The translations under genes were made by a program, and so were the position numbers. From Pseudomonadota bacterium (GTDB lineage: Bacteria; Pseudomonadota; Gammaproteobacteria; Steroidobacterales; Steroidobacteraceae): a stretch of 43,603 nucleotides of DNA. The DNA lies in the NCBI GenBank assembly GCA_023433465.1, contig JAEZCR010000180.1, positions 1 through 43,603 on the forward strand, read 5' to 3'. Under the pieces are notes generated by a model. That model saw only the letters and a program-made list of their open reading frames with translations, did not search any database and had not been told where the DNA came from. Every line of letters begins with the position of its first letter. Position 1 is the first letter of the stretch. Shown piece by piece: positions 16,940 through 25,482 of this stretch.

Positions 16940-17035
16940 GACGGTGCCTGGCACGGAAAAGCCGGGAGAAGCTCGAGACCCGAAAATCATCGGTACGTGA
17001 TCGCTTCTCCCGGCTTTTCCGTGCCAGGCACCATC
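16940..17035. repeat. inverted-repeat element, copy C (32/33-bp arms)
   Basis: Arms 16940-16972 and 17003-17035 pair at 32 of 33 positions with a 30-nt loop, the same geometry as copy A. The arm core is GGAAAAGCCGGGAGAAGC; where A has ATCCCGG this copy has AAGCCGG, with the matching change in the other arm. The one mismatch becomes a G-U pair in minus-strand RNA. The right end (CACCATCTTCA) places the ABC-transporter TGA at 17037-17039, so the element is that gene's 3' end. Confidence 0.9.
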
Positions 17036-17036
17036 T

Positions 17037-18821
17037 TCACGCCGACTGGGCGAGATCTCCGAACTGCAGCGACGCGAGGCGCGCGTACAGCGCGTTGGTG
17101 CGCAACAGGTCCGCATGGCGGCCGATGCCCACGATGCGTCCCCGGTCGATCACGACGATGCGATCGCAATTGACCGCGGTAGCGAGGCGGTGCGCGATCA
17201 CGAGCGTCGTTCGGTTGCGCATGAGCTTCTCGAGCGCATCCTGCACCAGCCGCTCGCTCTCCGAATCGAGCGAGCTGGTCGCCTCGTCGAGCAGCAGGAT
17301 GGGCGGGTTCTTGAGGATGGCGCGCGCGATGGCGATGCGCTGCTTCTGGCCGCCGGAAAGCCTGGCACCCTTCTCTCCGAGGAAGGTGTCGTAGCCGTCG
17401 GGTAGTTTGGAGATGAACTCGTCGGCCGCGGCCGCGCGCGCCGCCTCGACGATCTCGGCGTCGCTCGCCCCCGGCCGGCCGTAACGGATATTCTCGCGCG
17501 CGCTCGCGCCGAAGATCATCGTGTCCTGCGGCACGAGCCCGATCCGCGCGCGCACCGCGGACGGATCGGCGCGCGCGATGTCGACGCCGTCGACCAGGAT
17601 GCGTCCCGACGTCGGCTCCCAGAATCGCAGCAGCAGCTGGAACACGGTGCTCTTGCCCGCGCCCGACGGCCCCACGAACGCGACGTTCTCGCCCGGCGCG
17701 ATCTCGAGATCGAAGTGGTCGAGCGCGCGCGTTTGCGGCCGCGACGGGTAGTTGAACGACAGGTGTTCGAAACGGATGGCGCCGCGCGGGGCGGCGAGCG
17801 GCTGCGGATCCGCCGGCGTCTCGATCGTGGGGCGCGATTCGAGTAGTTCGACCGTGCGTTCCATCGCGCCCGCCGCGCGCTGCAGCTCGCCCCACATCTC
17901 CGACAGCGCGGCTACCGAGCTCGCCATGAAGATCGCGTAGCTCAGGAACTGCGCGAGCTCGCCGCCGGTCATGCTGCCGTCGAGCACCGAGCGCGCGCCG
18001 AGCCACAACACCAGCGTCACGGAAGAGAACATGCACACGACCGCGACCGCGAGCATCCAGGCGCGCACGCGCATGCGGTGGATGGCGGTGACGAAGCTGT
18101 CGCGCACGGCGTTGTCGTAACGCTCGCCGTGCAGCGCTTCGAGCGTGTAGGCCTGCACGGTCTGGATCGCGTTGAGCGTTTCGCCCGCGAGGCCCGAAGT
18201 GTCGGCCACGCGGTCCTGCGACTCGCGCGAAAGCCTGCGCACGCGCCGGCCGAAGATCAGCATGGGCACGAGCACCGTCGGAATGAGCGCGAGGATGATG
18301 AGCGCCAGTTTCAGGCTGGTGAACAGCAGCAGCGCCAGCGAGCCCGCGAAGCCGATGGAGTTGCGCAGCAGGATCGAAAGGCCCGCGCCCGAAATGGACT
18401 GGATCAGCGTCGTGTCGGTGGTGAGCCGCGACAGCACCTCGCCGGTCTTCGTCACTTCGAAGAACGCCGGGTCCATGCGGATCACGCGCCGGTACACCGC
18501 GCTGCGGATGTCGGCGACGACGCGCTCGCCTATCCACCCGACCAGGTAGAACCGCAGGCTCGCGAACGCCGCGAACACGCCCGCCGCCGCGAGCAGCAGC
18601 AGGAAGTAGCGATCGATGGCGGCGGCGTTGGCCGCCGTGAAGCCCTGGTCGATGACGTTGCGCAGCGCCATCGGCAGCGCGAGCATGGCGGCGGCGGCGA
18701 TCAGCAGGGCGAGCAGCGCCAGCACCATGCGCCCGCGATACGGGGCGAGGAACGGCAGCAGCGCGCGCAGGGGTTTGAGAGACCGGGACTTGGGTCTTTC
18801 TGAGGAGTTAGGAGGGGTCAC
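17037..18821 (-). CDS. ABC exporter, fused membrane and ATPase domains
   Basis: 594-residue half-transporter of the ABCB/MsbA type. The N-terminal six-helix membrane domain spans about residues 1-320 (first helix MVLALLALLIAAAAMLALP). The ATPase domain has Walker A GPSGAGKST (Lys390), Q-loop LVPQDT, signature LSGGQKQRIAIARA, Walker B ILLLDEATSSLD and switch His in VIAHRLA. It would work as a homodimer exporting a lipid or hydrophobic compound across the inner membrane; the substrate is not apparent. GTG 18821 overlaps the DUF962 gene by 14 bp, so the two are cotranslated. The stop codon abuts repeat C. It is not specifically MsbA, so no symbol is given. Confidence 0.92.
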   Translation of the reverse strand: MTPPNSSERPKSRSLKPLRALLPFLAPYRGRMVLALLALLIAAAAMLALPMALRNVIDQGFTAANAAAIDRYFLLLLAAAGVFAAFASLRFYLVGWIGERVVADIRSAVYRRVIRMDPAFFEVTKTGEVLSRLTTDTTLIQSISGAGLSILLRNSIGFAGSLALLLFTSLKLALIILALIPTVLVPMLIFGRRVRRLSRESQDRVADTSGLAGETLNAIQTVQAYTLEALHGERYDNAVRDSFVTAIHRMRVRAWMLAVAVVCMFSSVTLVLWLGARSVLDGSMTGGELAQFLSYAIFMASSVAALSEMWGELQRAAGAMERTVELLESRPTIETPADPQPLAAPRGAIRFEHLSFNYPSRPQTRALDHFDLEIAPGENVAFVGPSGAGKSTVFQLLLRFWEPTSGRILVDGVDIARADPSAVRARIGLVPQDTMIFGASARENIRYGRPGASDAEIVEAARAAAADEFISKLPDGYDTFLGEKGARLSGGQKQRIAIARAILKNPPILLLDEATSSLDSESERLVQDALEKLMRNRTTLVIAHRLATAVNCDRIVVIDRGRIVGIGRHADLLRTNALYARLASLQFGDLAQSA

Positions 18822-19146
18822 GGAACTTGAGTTTCCCCAGGTTCAGCTCCCACCACATGCGGAAATCGCCCGCGAGGCTGTAGAACGGATGTCGGAAGGT
18901 CGCCGGCCGGTTGTGCTCGAAACGGAAATGCCCGACCCAGGCGAACGCGTAGCCGCAGACGAGCGCGGCGAGCAGCCACTCCGCCTCGCCGCTCACCATC
19001 GACGCGAGGATGCACAACACCGCGCCCCAGGTGCCGATGAAATGCAGCGCGCGCGAGGTCGGATGGCGGTGCTCGCTCAGGTAAAAGGGATAGAACTCCG
19101 CGAAGCTGCGGAACCCCGAGTCCTTGGGTGCGGCCTGAATTCCCAT
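18808..19146 (-). CDS. DUF962/Mpo1-like membrane protein
   Basis: 112-residue membrane protein of the DUF962 family: FRSFAEFYPFYLSEHRHPTS, RALHFIGTWGAVLCILAS, YAFAWVGHFRFEHNRPATF, HPFYSLAGDFRMWWELN. The His residues in SEHRHP, LHFIG, GHFRFEHN and HPFYS are conserved in the family. The yeast member Mpo1 is an iron-dependent fatty-acid alpha-dioxygenase, so a lipid-oxidising role is possible but unproven for the bacterial form. It lies 12 bp after ppc and overlaps the ABC exporter by 14 bp, forming a three-gene unit. Confidence 0.85.
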   Translation of the reverse strand: MGIQAAPKDSGFRSFAEFYPFYLSEHRHPTSRALHFIGTWGAVLCILASMVSGEAEWLLAALVCGYAFAWVGHFRFEHNRPATFRHPFYSLAGDFRMWWELNLGKLKFRDPS

Positions 19147-19158
19147 GATTGGCCGTCA

Positions 19159-21882
19159 TCATCCGGTACTCTGCAGCCCTTCGGCAATGCCCGCGATACA
19201 CGCGAGCAGCGCTTCGAACAAATCGCGGTCCTGGCGGCCCGTTTCCCTCCATCGCCTTAGTAGATCGACCTGCAGCAGGTTGATCGGGTCCACGTACGGG
19301 TTACGCAGGGCGATGGCGCGCTGCAGCGTCGCGTCGCGGTCGAGCAATGCCTGGATCTGCTTCACGAGGAGCACCTGCTCGCGCACCAGCTCGAATTCGT
19401 CGCGGATCCGCGCGCGGAAGCGCTTCTGCCCGGCGGGCGCCAGCTCCTCGTACGCGGCCGCGATGTCGAGATCGGTGCGCGCCAGCGAGGCCTCGAGGTC
19501 GTCGATCAGCGTGGTGAAGAAGTTCCATCCGGCGTAGGCGGATTGCGCGGTAGCTAGTCCGAATTCGTCGATGGCGGCCTTGAGGCCTTCTCCCGCGCCG
19601 TACCAGGCCGGCAGCATGTGGCGCGACTGCGTCCAGGCGAAAACCCACGGGACCGCACGCAGCGCCTCCAACCCGTCCTTCCCGGGCCGCACCGCCGGGC
19701 GGGAGCCGATCTGCATGCGCGTGATCACGTCGAACGGCGTGACGGCCTGGAACCACGCGAAGAACTCGGCGTCGCCGTGCACGAGCTTGCGGTACTGCTG
19801 GCGGCTGACCGCGGCGAGCCGCGCCGCGAACCCCACCTGCTCCGCGGAGGGAATCATGCCCTGCGCATTGCCGCCCAGACTGCTCGCGAGCGCGTTGAAC
19901 GCGCGCTCGAGCGTGCGCATCGCGATGGGCCGGAGTCCATAGCCCTGGTTGATCACCTCGCCCTGCTCGGTGAGGCGCAGCACACCGTTGATCGTGCCGG
20001 CGGGCGCGGTGCGGACCAGCGAATCGATGCGCGATCCGCCACGCGCGACGCTGCCGCCGCGCGCATGGAAGATGACGTGGCGTTCGTTAGCCGCGGCCAG
20101 CGCAGCCGAGAGATCCGCCTGCGCGCGATAGGCCGCGAAGCGCGCGGCGCAGATGCCGGCGTCCTTGTTCGGATCCGAGTACCCGATCAGCGCGCACTGC
20201 GTGTTGCCGCGCGCCTCCAGATGGCGTCGATAGAGCGGATCGCCGAGCAGCGTGCGCATGATCTCGCCGCATCGCTCGAGAGCCTCGACCGATTCGAACA
20301 TCGGCGCGATGTCGACTGCGACCTCGCCGCTCACGCGGTCGTAGGCTTCCGCCCAGCGCGCGAGCAGCAGCGGCGCGAGCACGTCGTCGGCGCCGGTCGT
20401 GCCGCTCACGACGTAGTAGCCGATGGCATCCTTGCCGTAGCGATGCCGCGCCTGGATGATCGCCTCGAACACGCCGAGCGTGCGGCGCCCGAGCGCGTCC
20501 AGCTCCACTTTCACGCCGGCATCTCGTTCGATCGCCTGCACGAGCAGGTCGTGCCGTTCGGCCGCGCCGCGCGTCATCCATTGCGGGTCGTCGAGGCCCT
20601 GGCCGATCACGAGGTGATGAATCTCGGCGTGCTGCCGCAGATCGAGCCCCGCGAGATGAAAGCCGAAGGTCTCGACTCGACGGATGAGCCGCTGGACGTT
20701 GCCCCAGCCCGCGTAGAAGCCGCGATTCGCGCGCAGCGACGCGGAAATGATCTTGAGATCGCGCAGGAACTGGTGCGGGCCTTCGTAGCCGTTCGGCCGC
20801 TGGTCGTAGGTCAGTCGCAGCCGCTCGCCGACCTGGCCGAGGAACACGCGATACGGCATGCGATCGTGGCGCGCGGGCGTGATGCCGAGCGCGCCCGGGA
20901 TGAGCGTCGAGTACAACTCGATGCGTTGCGTGAGCTCGGGCGAGACGGCGCTGCGGCTCGCGCTCTGGGACAGGAGCTGCGCGAGCGACTGGCACTCGAT
21001 GAAGTAGGCGTTGACGATCACCTGCTGCTGGCGCGCGAGCGTCTCGCGGATCGTCTTGGCGTGCACGTCCGGATTGCCGTCCATGTCGCCGCCCACCCAG
21101 GTTCCGAAGCGGATGATGTTCGGCAGTTCGAGCGAGTCCGGCGAAACGCCGTACAGCTTGCCGAGCACTTCGGCGAGTTCGTCGTAGAACTCGGGAACGA
21201 TGCGGTAGAGGATCTCGGCCAGGTAGAACACCACGTGTTCGCGCTCGTCGGCGACCGTGAGGCGTTCGCGCGGGTGATCCTCGGTCTGCCAGGCGGTGGT
21301 GATCTCCGTGCGCACCCGGCTCCAGTTGTGCCGCAGTTCCTGCGGCGCGAGCGTCGGGTCGAGCCGGTCGAGCAGTAGTTCGGCGATGCGCTGATTCTTG
21401 CGCAACATGGTGCGACGCGCGCTTTCGGTGGGATGCGCCGTGAACACGGGCTCTATGCTGATCTTGCGCAGCAGCTCGAGCATCCCGGCGAGAGTGAGGC
21501 CGCGCGCCTTGAGGTCGATCAGCGCGGCTTCGACGCCGCCCGGCTGCGCGCGCTCGCTCGCCTCGAGGAAATAGCCCCGGCGGCGCCGGATGCGATGGAC
21601 CTTCTCGGCGAGGTTGACCGCGCGGAACCACATGGAAAACGCGCGCGCCAGGTCGCGCGCGACTTTGGGCGCGCGGCCACGCAGCTGTACCGACAGCTCG
21701 GCCGCGGCTTCCTTGTCGCCGGAACGCCGGCGGATGGACAGGCGCCGATCCTTTTCGACGAGGTCGAACAGCGCCTCACCGCCCTGGTCCTTGAGCACGT
21801 CGCCGACCAATGCGCCCAGCACGTGCACGTCGTCGCGCAGCGCGGAATGCTTGGCCGGAAACTGGATGTCGTCGCGCCTCAC
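19159..21882 (-). CDS. ppc: phosphoenolpyruvate carboxylase
   Basis: 907-residue PEPC that makes oxaloacetate from PEP and bicarbonate to refill the TCA cycle. Catalytic regions are intact: His150 in VFTAHPTES, FGTWVGGDMDGNP, GYSDPNKDAG, and the glycine-rich loop FHARGGSVARGG with Arg608 and Arg614. In E. coli the inhibitor L-aspartate is held by Lys773, Arg832, Arg587 and Asn881 (recalled from structural work). Here the aligned residues are Arg802 (LARTD), Arg860 (LRNPYVDP), the loop Arg, and Ser905 in the C-terminal QSTG, so two of the four differ. GTG 21882 is used; it lacks a good Shine-Dalgarno and the true start could differ slightly. It heads a unit with DUF962 and the ABC exporter. 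Confidence 0.95.
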   Translation of the reverse strand: MRRDDIQFPAKHSALRDDVHVLGALVGDVLKDQGGEALFDLVEKDRRLSIRRRSGDKEAAAELSVQLRGRAPKVARDLARAFSMWFRAVNLAEKVHRIRRRRGYFLEASERAQPGGVEAALIDLKARGLTLAGMLELLRKISIEPVFTAHPTESARRTMLRKNQRIAELLLDRLDPTLAPQELRHNWSRVRTEITTAWQTEDHPRERLTVADEREHVVFYLAEILYRIVPEFYDELAEVLGKLYGVSPDSLELPNIIRFGTWVGGDMDGNPDVHAKTIRETLARQQQVIVNAYFIECQSLAQLLSQSASRSAVSPELTQRIELYSTLIPGALGITPARHDRMPYRVFLGQVGERLRLTYDQRPNGYEGPHQFLRDLKIISASLRANRGFYAGWGNVQRLIRRVETFGFHLAGLDLRQHAEIHHLVIGQGLDDPQWMTRGAAERHDLLVQAIERDAGVKVELDALGRRTLGVFEAIIQARHRYGKDAIGYYVVSGTTGADDVLAPLLLARWAEAYDRVSGEVAVDIAPMFESVEALERCGEIMRTLLGDPLYRRHLEARGNTQCALIGYSDPNKDAGICAARFAAYRAQADLSAALAAANERHVIFHARGGSVARGGSRIDSLVRTAPAGTINGVLRLTEQGEVINQGYGLRPIAMRTLERAFNALASSLGGNAQGMIPSAEQVGFAARLAAVSRQQYRKLVHGDAEFFAWFQAVTPFDVITRMQIGSRPAVRPGKDGLEALRAVPWVFAWTQSRHMLPAWYGAGEGLKAAIDEFGLATAQSAYAGWNFFTTLIDDLEASLARTDLDIAAAYEELAPAGQKRFRARIRDEFELVREQVLLVKQIQALLDRDATLQRAIALRNPYVDPINLLQVDLLRRWRETGRQDRDLFEALLACIAGIAEGLQSTG

Positions 21883-21906
21883 GAGGCGCGGAATTCTACA
21901 GGGAAT

Positions 21907-21930
21907 GCCTGACCTCGCGTATCGTCAGGC
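21907..21930. promoter_or_regulatory. dyad in the ppc/EamA divergent gap
   Basis: Perfect 7-bp inverted repeat GCCTGAC-N10-GTCAGGC in the 65-bp gap between divergent genes. It is the right size for a dimeric regulator or a small hairpin in the EamA leader. Nothing else in the gap looks like a promoter. Confidence 0.3.
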
Positions 21931-21947
21931 CCGAGGAAATCAGCCGC

Positions 21948-22910
21948 TTGACCGAATCATCGCGCGACCGGATCGGAATGCTCTTCGTGGCAGGCGCCGC
22001 CATGCTGTTCGCCAGCAAGGGGTTGTTCGCCAAGGCGTTGTACCAGCGCGGAGTCGGCTTCGAACTTCTGGTCACGGTGCGCGCCGTGCTCGCGATGCCA
22101 TTGTTCGCGTGGGTGGCATGGCGCGGTGGCCCGGGATCCTCTACGTCCGCCGGATCTCCGCCGCTGCGCGCCCACGCGGTCTGGGCGGCGGTGGCCGCCG
22201 GCGCGGTGTGTTACTACGTGGGCGCGCTCGTGGATTTCTGGGCGCTCACCATGATCGACGCCTCGATCGAGCGCGTGCTGCTGTTCAGTTACCCGGCCAT
22301 GGTGGTGCTCATCGATTCGTGTTTGCGGCGGCGGATGCCGCGGCGGGGCGTGTTCGCCGCGATGCTGGTCACGTATGCCGGCATCTTCTTCGCGATGGGC
22401 GGCATCGATCTCGCGGAGCTGCGCGACAACCTGTTCGGCGCGGCGCTGGTGCTGGTCGGCGCGCTCACCACGGCTATCTACTTCCTGATCGGCGCGCGTT
22501 ACACACACGAGCTCGGCAGCGCGCGTTTCGCGGCCATCGCGATGGGGTCGGCCGCGCTGATGCTGGCGCTGCACTTCGCGCTGTTGCGCCCGCTCGGCGA
22601 ACTGGGGTCGATAGATGAGCTAGCGGCGCTGGACGAGCTAGCGGCGCTGGGCGCGCCCGACTGGACGCTGCTCGTCATCCTCGCGATCGCCTGCATGTTC
22701 CTGCCGGGCCTGATGCAGGCCGAAGGGATGCGCCGCGTCGGCGCCCAGCGCGCTGCGATCGGCAGTACCGTCGGACCGCCGACCACGATCATCCTGGCGG
22801 CGCTGTTCTTCGCCGAGCGGCTCACGGCGTGGCAGCTCGTGGGCAGCGCGATGATCGTCGGCAGCGTGTTGCTGCTCAGCCTCGACAAGGCGCCGCCGGC
22901 CGGCGATTGA
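21948..22910 (+). CDS. EamA/DMT-superfamily transporter
   Basis: About 320-residue inner-membrane protein with ten predicted helices in two EamA repeats (the first from GMLFVAGAAMLFASKGLFAK, the second from LFGAALVLVGALTTAIYFLI). GSTVGPPTTIILAALFFAERL in the last third is typical of drug/metabolite exporters. The substrate is unknown. The start is uncertain: TTG 21948 (MTESSRDRIGMLF) gives a short cytoplasmic leader and has GAGGA about 10 nt upstream, whereas ATG 21978 would begin almost inside helix 1. The frame is open further upstream without a good start codon. A linker between helices carries a tandem duplication encoding DELAAL twice. It is divergent from ppc and convergent with the small membrane protein. 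Confidence 0.82.
   Translation: MTESSRDRIGMLFVAGAAMLFASKGLFAKALYQRGVGFELLVTVRAVLAMPLFAWVAWRGGPGSSTSAGSPPLRAHAVWAAVAAGAVCYYVGALVDFWALTMIDASIERVLLFSYPAMVVLIDSCLRRRMPRRGVFAAMLVTYAGIFFAMGGIDLAELRDNLFGAALVLVGALTTAIYFLIGARYTHELGSARFAAIAMGSAALMLALHFALLRPLGELGSIDELAALDELAALGAPDWTLLVILAIACMFLPGLMQAEGMRRVGAQRAAIGSTVGPPTTIILAALFFAERLTAWQLVGSAMIVGSVLLLSLDKAPPAGD
22614..22649 (+). repeat. 18-bp tandem duplication inside the EamA gene
   Basis: Two units of GA(T/C)GAGCTAGCGGCGCTG, differing at one base, encode DELAAL-DELAAL. They keep the frame and lie in a loop between the two EamA halves, so probably a recent slippage event with little effect. Confidence 0.85.
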
Positions 22911-22922
22911 GCCCGGCCGCGT

Positions 22923-23393
22923 TCAGGGCGGCGTTTCGCCGCGGAACCAGGCGCCGGATGGCCCCGAGAAGAGCACGACCATCGCTGCGATCTGCAAAAC
23001 GATCTGGACGACAACCGCCGCAATTCCCACCACTGGAGCCTGGCCGATGTTGGCGAGGATCGACAGCGCCGAAAGCGGCAGGCCGATCAGGAACGCGACC
23101 AGGTAAGTGATTCGTGCCCAGTTGTGGCCGCGCTCGATCATCGCGACCAGGAATGCGGTCAGCGCCCAGATGGCCGTGATCGTGCCCGCGACCACGAACA
23201 TGGACAGCGAGAAGAGCCGGAACAGTCGCCACAGGAAGGTCAACGCCCCCGCCTGGATGAGCAGTGTCAGCCAGAGCAGGCCCACCGCGATCGCGACCTG
23301 GCCCGGTCGCGCCCCGCGTTCCTCCCCGAGTGGCGGGACGTCGATCAGTTGCGCCTGGGGCGTACGATACGGGTTGTTGGCGGCGTCGTTCAT
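22923..23393 (-). CDS. small four-helix membrane protein, NPYRTP type
   Basis: 156-residue membrane protein of unknown function. The cytoplasmic N terminus carries NNPYRTPQAQLIDV, a motif seen in many small uncharacterised inner-membrane proteins (NPYxxPxA). About four hydrophobic helices follow: VAIAVGLLWLTLLIQAGAL, MFVVAGTITAIWALTAFLVA, ITYLVAFLIGLPLSALSIL and VVVQIVLQIAAMVVLFSG. ATG 23393 is chosen because GGAGG lies 7 nt upstream; ATG 23408 is also in frame. It starts 29 bp after the antiporter stop on the same strand, so the two may be co-transcribed and this could be an accessory protein (inference). Confidence 0.75.
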   Translation of the reverse strand: MNDAANNPYRTPQAQLIDVPPLGEERGARPGQVAIAVGLLWLTLLIQAGALTFLWRLFRLFSLSMFVVAGTITAIWALTAFLVAMIERGHNWARITYLVAFLIGLPLSALSILANIGQAPVVGIAAVVVQIVLQIAAMVVLFSGPSGAWFRGETPP

Positions 23394-23422
23394 CTTCGTG
23401 CCTCCCATCGTCCCGACACTGA

Positions 23423-25393
23423 TCAGCCGGCGAGCAGCACCGCCTCGGCGTGTTCGAGCTGCTCGGGCGTACCGTACAACACCACGATGTCCCCTTCCAT
23501 GAACTGCGTGTCGCCGGAAGGATCGCGCCCGAGAATCCCCTGGCGCCGGATGCCCGTGATCGCCACCTGCGCGCCCGCGTGGCGTACGTCGTCGACGGCC
23601 TTGCCGATGCACCACGAGCCGGGCGGCACCACCACCGAGCGCACCTGCTCCTCGAACGGCGCGTCGTCGGCGCCATCGCCGCGCGCGATCACATTGCGCA
23701 GCATCTCGTAGCGGTTGGCGCGCAGCTCCTCCACCGACCGCATGACGTGCGCGGCGGGAACCTGCAGCGACATCAGCACGTGAGAGGCCAGCATGAGGCT
23801 GGCTTCGAAGGCTTCGGGCACGACCTCGGTGGCGCCCGCCTCCTTGAGCTCACGCGAACGCGTGTCGTCCGTAGTGCGCACCAGCACCGGAACGTCGGCG
23901 CGCAGGCGGCGCAACGAACGCAGGATTGCGAGCGAGATGCGCGGATCCGAAAAGGAGATCACCACGGCGTTGGCGTTCGCGATCCCGACTTCCTCGAGCA
24001 CGTGTTCGTCGGTCGAATCGCCATAGACCACGGGCTGGCCGATCTGCCGCGCCGTGCGCACGCGCACCGGATCGAGGTCGATGGCGATGTATTCGAACCC
24101 CTGCCCCTCGAGCACGCGCGCGACGTTCTGACCCACGCGGCCGAACCCGCACAGGATCACGTGCTCGCGACGCGCGACGGCCTGCGTGACTGCATCCTCG
24201 CGCTCGATGGCGGTCCTGGGCGGTCCGCGCTCGCCGAGCAGCAAACGCGCGATCCGCTTGTTGTTGGACAGGATCAGCGGCGAGGACACCATGGCGACCA
24301 CCACCGCCACCAGCATCGGCCGCGCGATGGCCGGATCGATGGCGCGGTTCTGCAACAGCAGCGTCAGCAGCGCGATGCCGAACTCGCCTCCCACCGCGAG
24401 CGTGAGTCCGGTGCGCAGCGCCTTGAAATTGGAATCGACGAACAGCCGCGTGGCGAGCGCCGCGACGAACGCCTTGATGGTGATCATCGCAACCGCGAGC
24501 GCGAGGATCAGCCAGAACTCGGCCCACAACTCGTGGTAGTCGAGCAGGATGCCGACGGAGATGAAGAACAGGCCCAGCAGGATGTCTCGGAACGGGCGGA
24601 TGACGCTGTCGACCTGGTGGCTGTACTCGGTTTCGGCCAGCATCATTCCCGCGAGGAAGGCGCCGAGCGCCATGGAGAGTCCGGCGAGCTGCGAGGCCCA
24701 TGCCGCGGCCAGTGCGACCAACAGGACCGCGAGCGTGAAAAGCTCGCGCACCCGGCTGTTGGCGATCACGTAGAGCAACGGCCGCAGCAGCCAGCGGCCC
24801 GCCGCGAGCACGACCAGCACGGCGATCGTTCCTTCGAGGACGAGGCGCGCGACCGTGGACACACCGAATGCCTCGCTGCCCGGCGCAAGCGCCGAGGCCA
24901 GCGCCAGGAACGGAACCACGGCGATGTCCTGGAACAATACGACGCTGAACGCCAGGCGCCCATGCGTGCGGTTCAGCTCGGCGCGTTCGGCGAGCAGCGG
25001 CACGATGAGCACGGTGGAGCTCATCGCGACCACGCCGCCAATCACGATGCTCTGGGGCCACGGAAGCCCGAACAGGTGCACGATGGGCGCGACGACGGCG
25101 GTCGTTCCGAGGACCTGCAGCGAACCGAGCCCGAACACCTCGCGACGCATCGCCACCATGCGCGGCCACGAGAACTCGAGACCGAGCGTGAACAAGAGGA
25201 ACACCACGCCCAGCTCCGCCAGCAGGTGCGTGGTCTCGGACTCGGGAAAGACTCCCGCCGCGTGTGGCCCGAGCGCCAGGCCGACCGTCACGTAGCCGAG
25301 GATCGTGGGAAGTCCCAGCCGTCGCGCCAGGGTGACGACGAACACCGAGGCAGCTAACAGGACGATGATGAGTGCGAGAGGCGATTCGGACAT
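23423..25393 (-). CDS. CPA2-family cation/proton antiporter with RCK domains (KefB/C or YbaL type)
   Basis: 656-residue transporter. Residues about 1-385 form the Na+/H+ exchanger-type membrane domain (LGLPTILGYVTVGLALGPH, VFLLFTLGLEFSWPRM, FSVVLFQDIAVVPFLAL, LAVGGEFGIALLTLLLQ). A Rossmann TrkA-N/RCK domain follows with ILCGFGRVGQNVARVLEGQG (GxGxxG, about 415), and a TrkA-C domain at about 575-656. Such proteins exchange K+ or Na+ for H+ and are gated by nucleotide or glutathione adducts at the RCK domain. Which ligand applies cannot be told here; no KefF/KefG-type quinone reductase lies alongside, which argues mildly against true KefB/C. Confidence 0.92.
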   Translation of the reverse strand: MSESPLALIIVLLAASVFVVTLARRLGLPTILGYVTVGLALGPHAAGVFPESETTHLLAELGVVFLLFTLGLEFSWPRMVAMRREVFGLGSLQVLGTTAVVAPIVHLFGLPWPQSIVIGGVVAMSSTVLIVPLLAERAELNRTHGRLAFSVVLFQDIAVVPFLALASALAPGSEAFGVSTVARLVLEGTIAVLVVLAAGRWLLRPLLYVIANSRVRELFTLAVLLVALAAAWASQLAGLSMALGAFLAGMMLAETEYSHQVDSVIRPFRDILLGLFFISVGILLDYHELWAEFWLILALAVAMITIKAFVAALATRLFVDSNFKALRTGLTLAVGGEFGIALLTLLLQNRAIDPAIARPMLVAVVVAMVSSPLILSNNKRIARLLLGERGPPRTAIEREDAVTQAVARREHVILCGFGRVGQNVARVLEGQGFEYIAIDLDPVRVRTARQIGQPVVYGDSTDEHVLEEVGIANANAVVISFSDPRISLAILRSLRRLRADVPVLVRTTDDTRSRELKEAGATEVVPEAFEASLMLASHVLMSLQVPAAHVMRSVEELRANRYEMLRNVIARGDGADDAPFEEQVRSVVVPPGSWCIGKAVDDVRHAGAQVAITGIRRQGILGRDPSGDTQFMEGDIVVLYGTPEQLEHAEAVLLAG

Positions 25394-25435
25394 CCGGCCC
25401 GGAAGTTAGCATGGGGCCGAACGTCATTTCCCGGC

Positions 25436-25463
25436 AAAGGTGCCGGATTCCGGGTCCGGCACC
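25436..25463 (-). terminator. terminator of the carboxymuconolactone decarboxylase gene
   Basis: Perfect 9-bp stem GGTGCCGGA/TCCGGCACC (25439-25463) with a 7-nt loop, followed on the minus strand by a short TTT. It begins 20 nt after the CMD stop. It shares only the GGTGCC edge with the larger repeat family. Confidence 0.55.
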
Positions 25464-25482
25464 CTTGGCCAGGAAACGGGTG

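Noticed and set aside
23450..25357. 635-codon plus-strand frame opposite the antiporter
   Set aside because: Charged repetitive sequence (Arg, His, Asp, Gln) antisense to a clear membrane protein.
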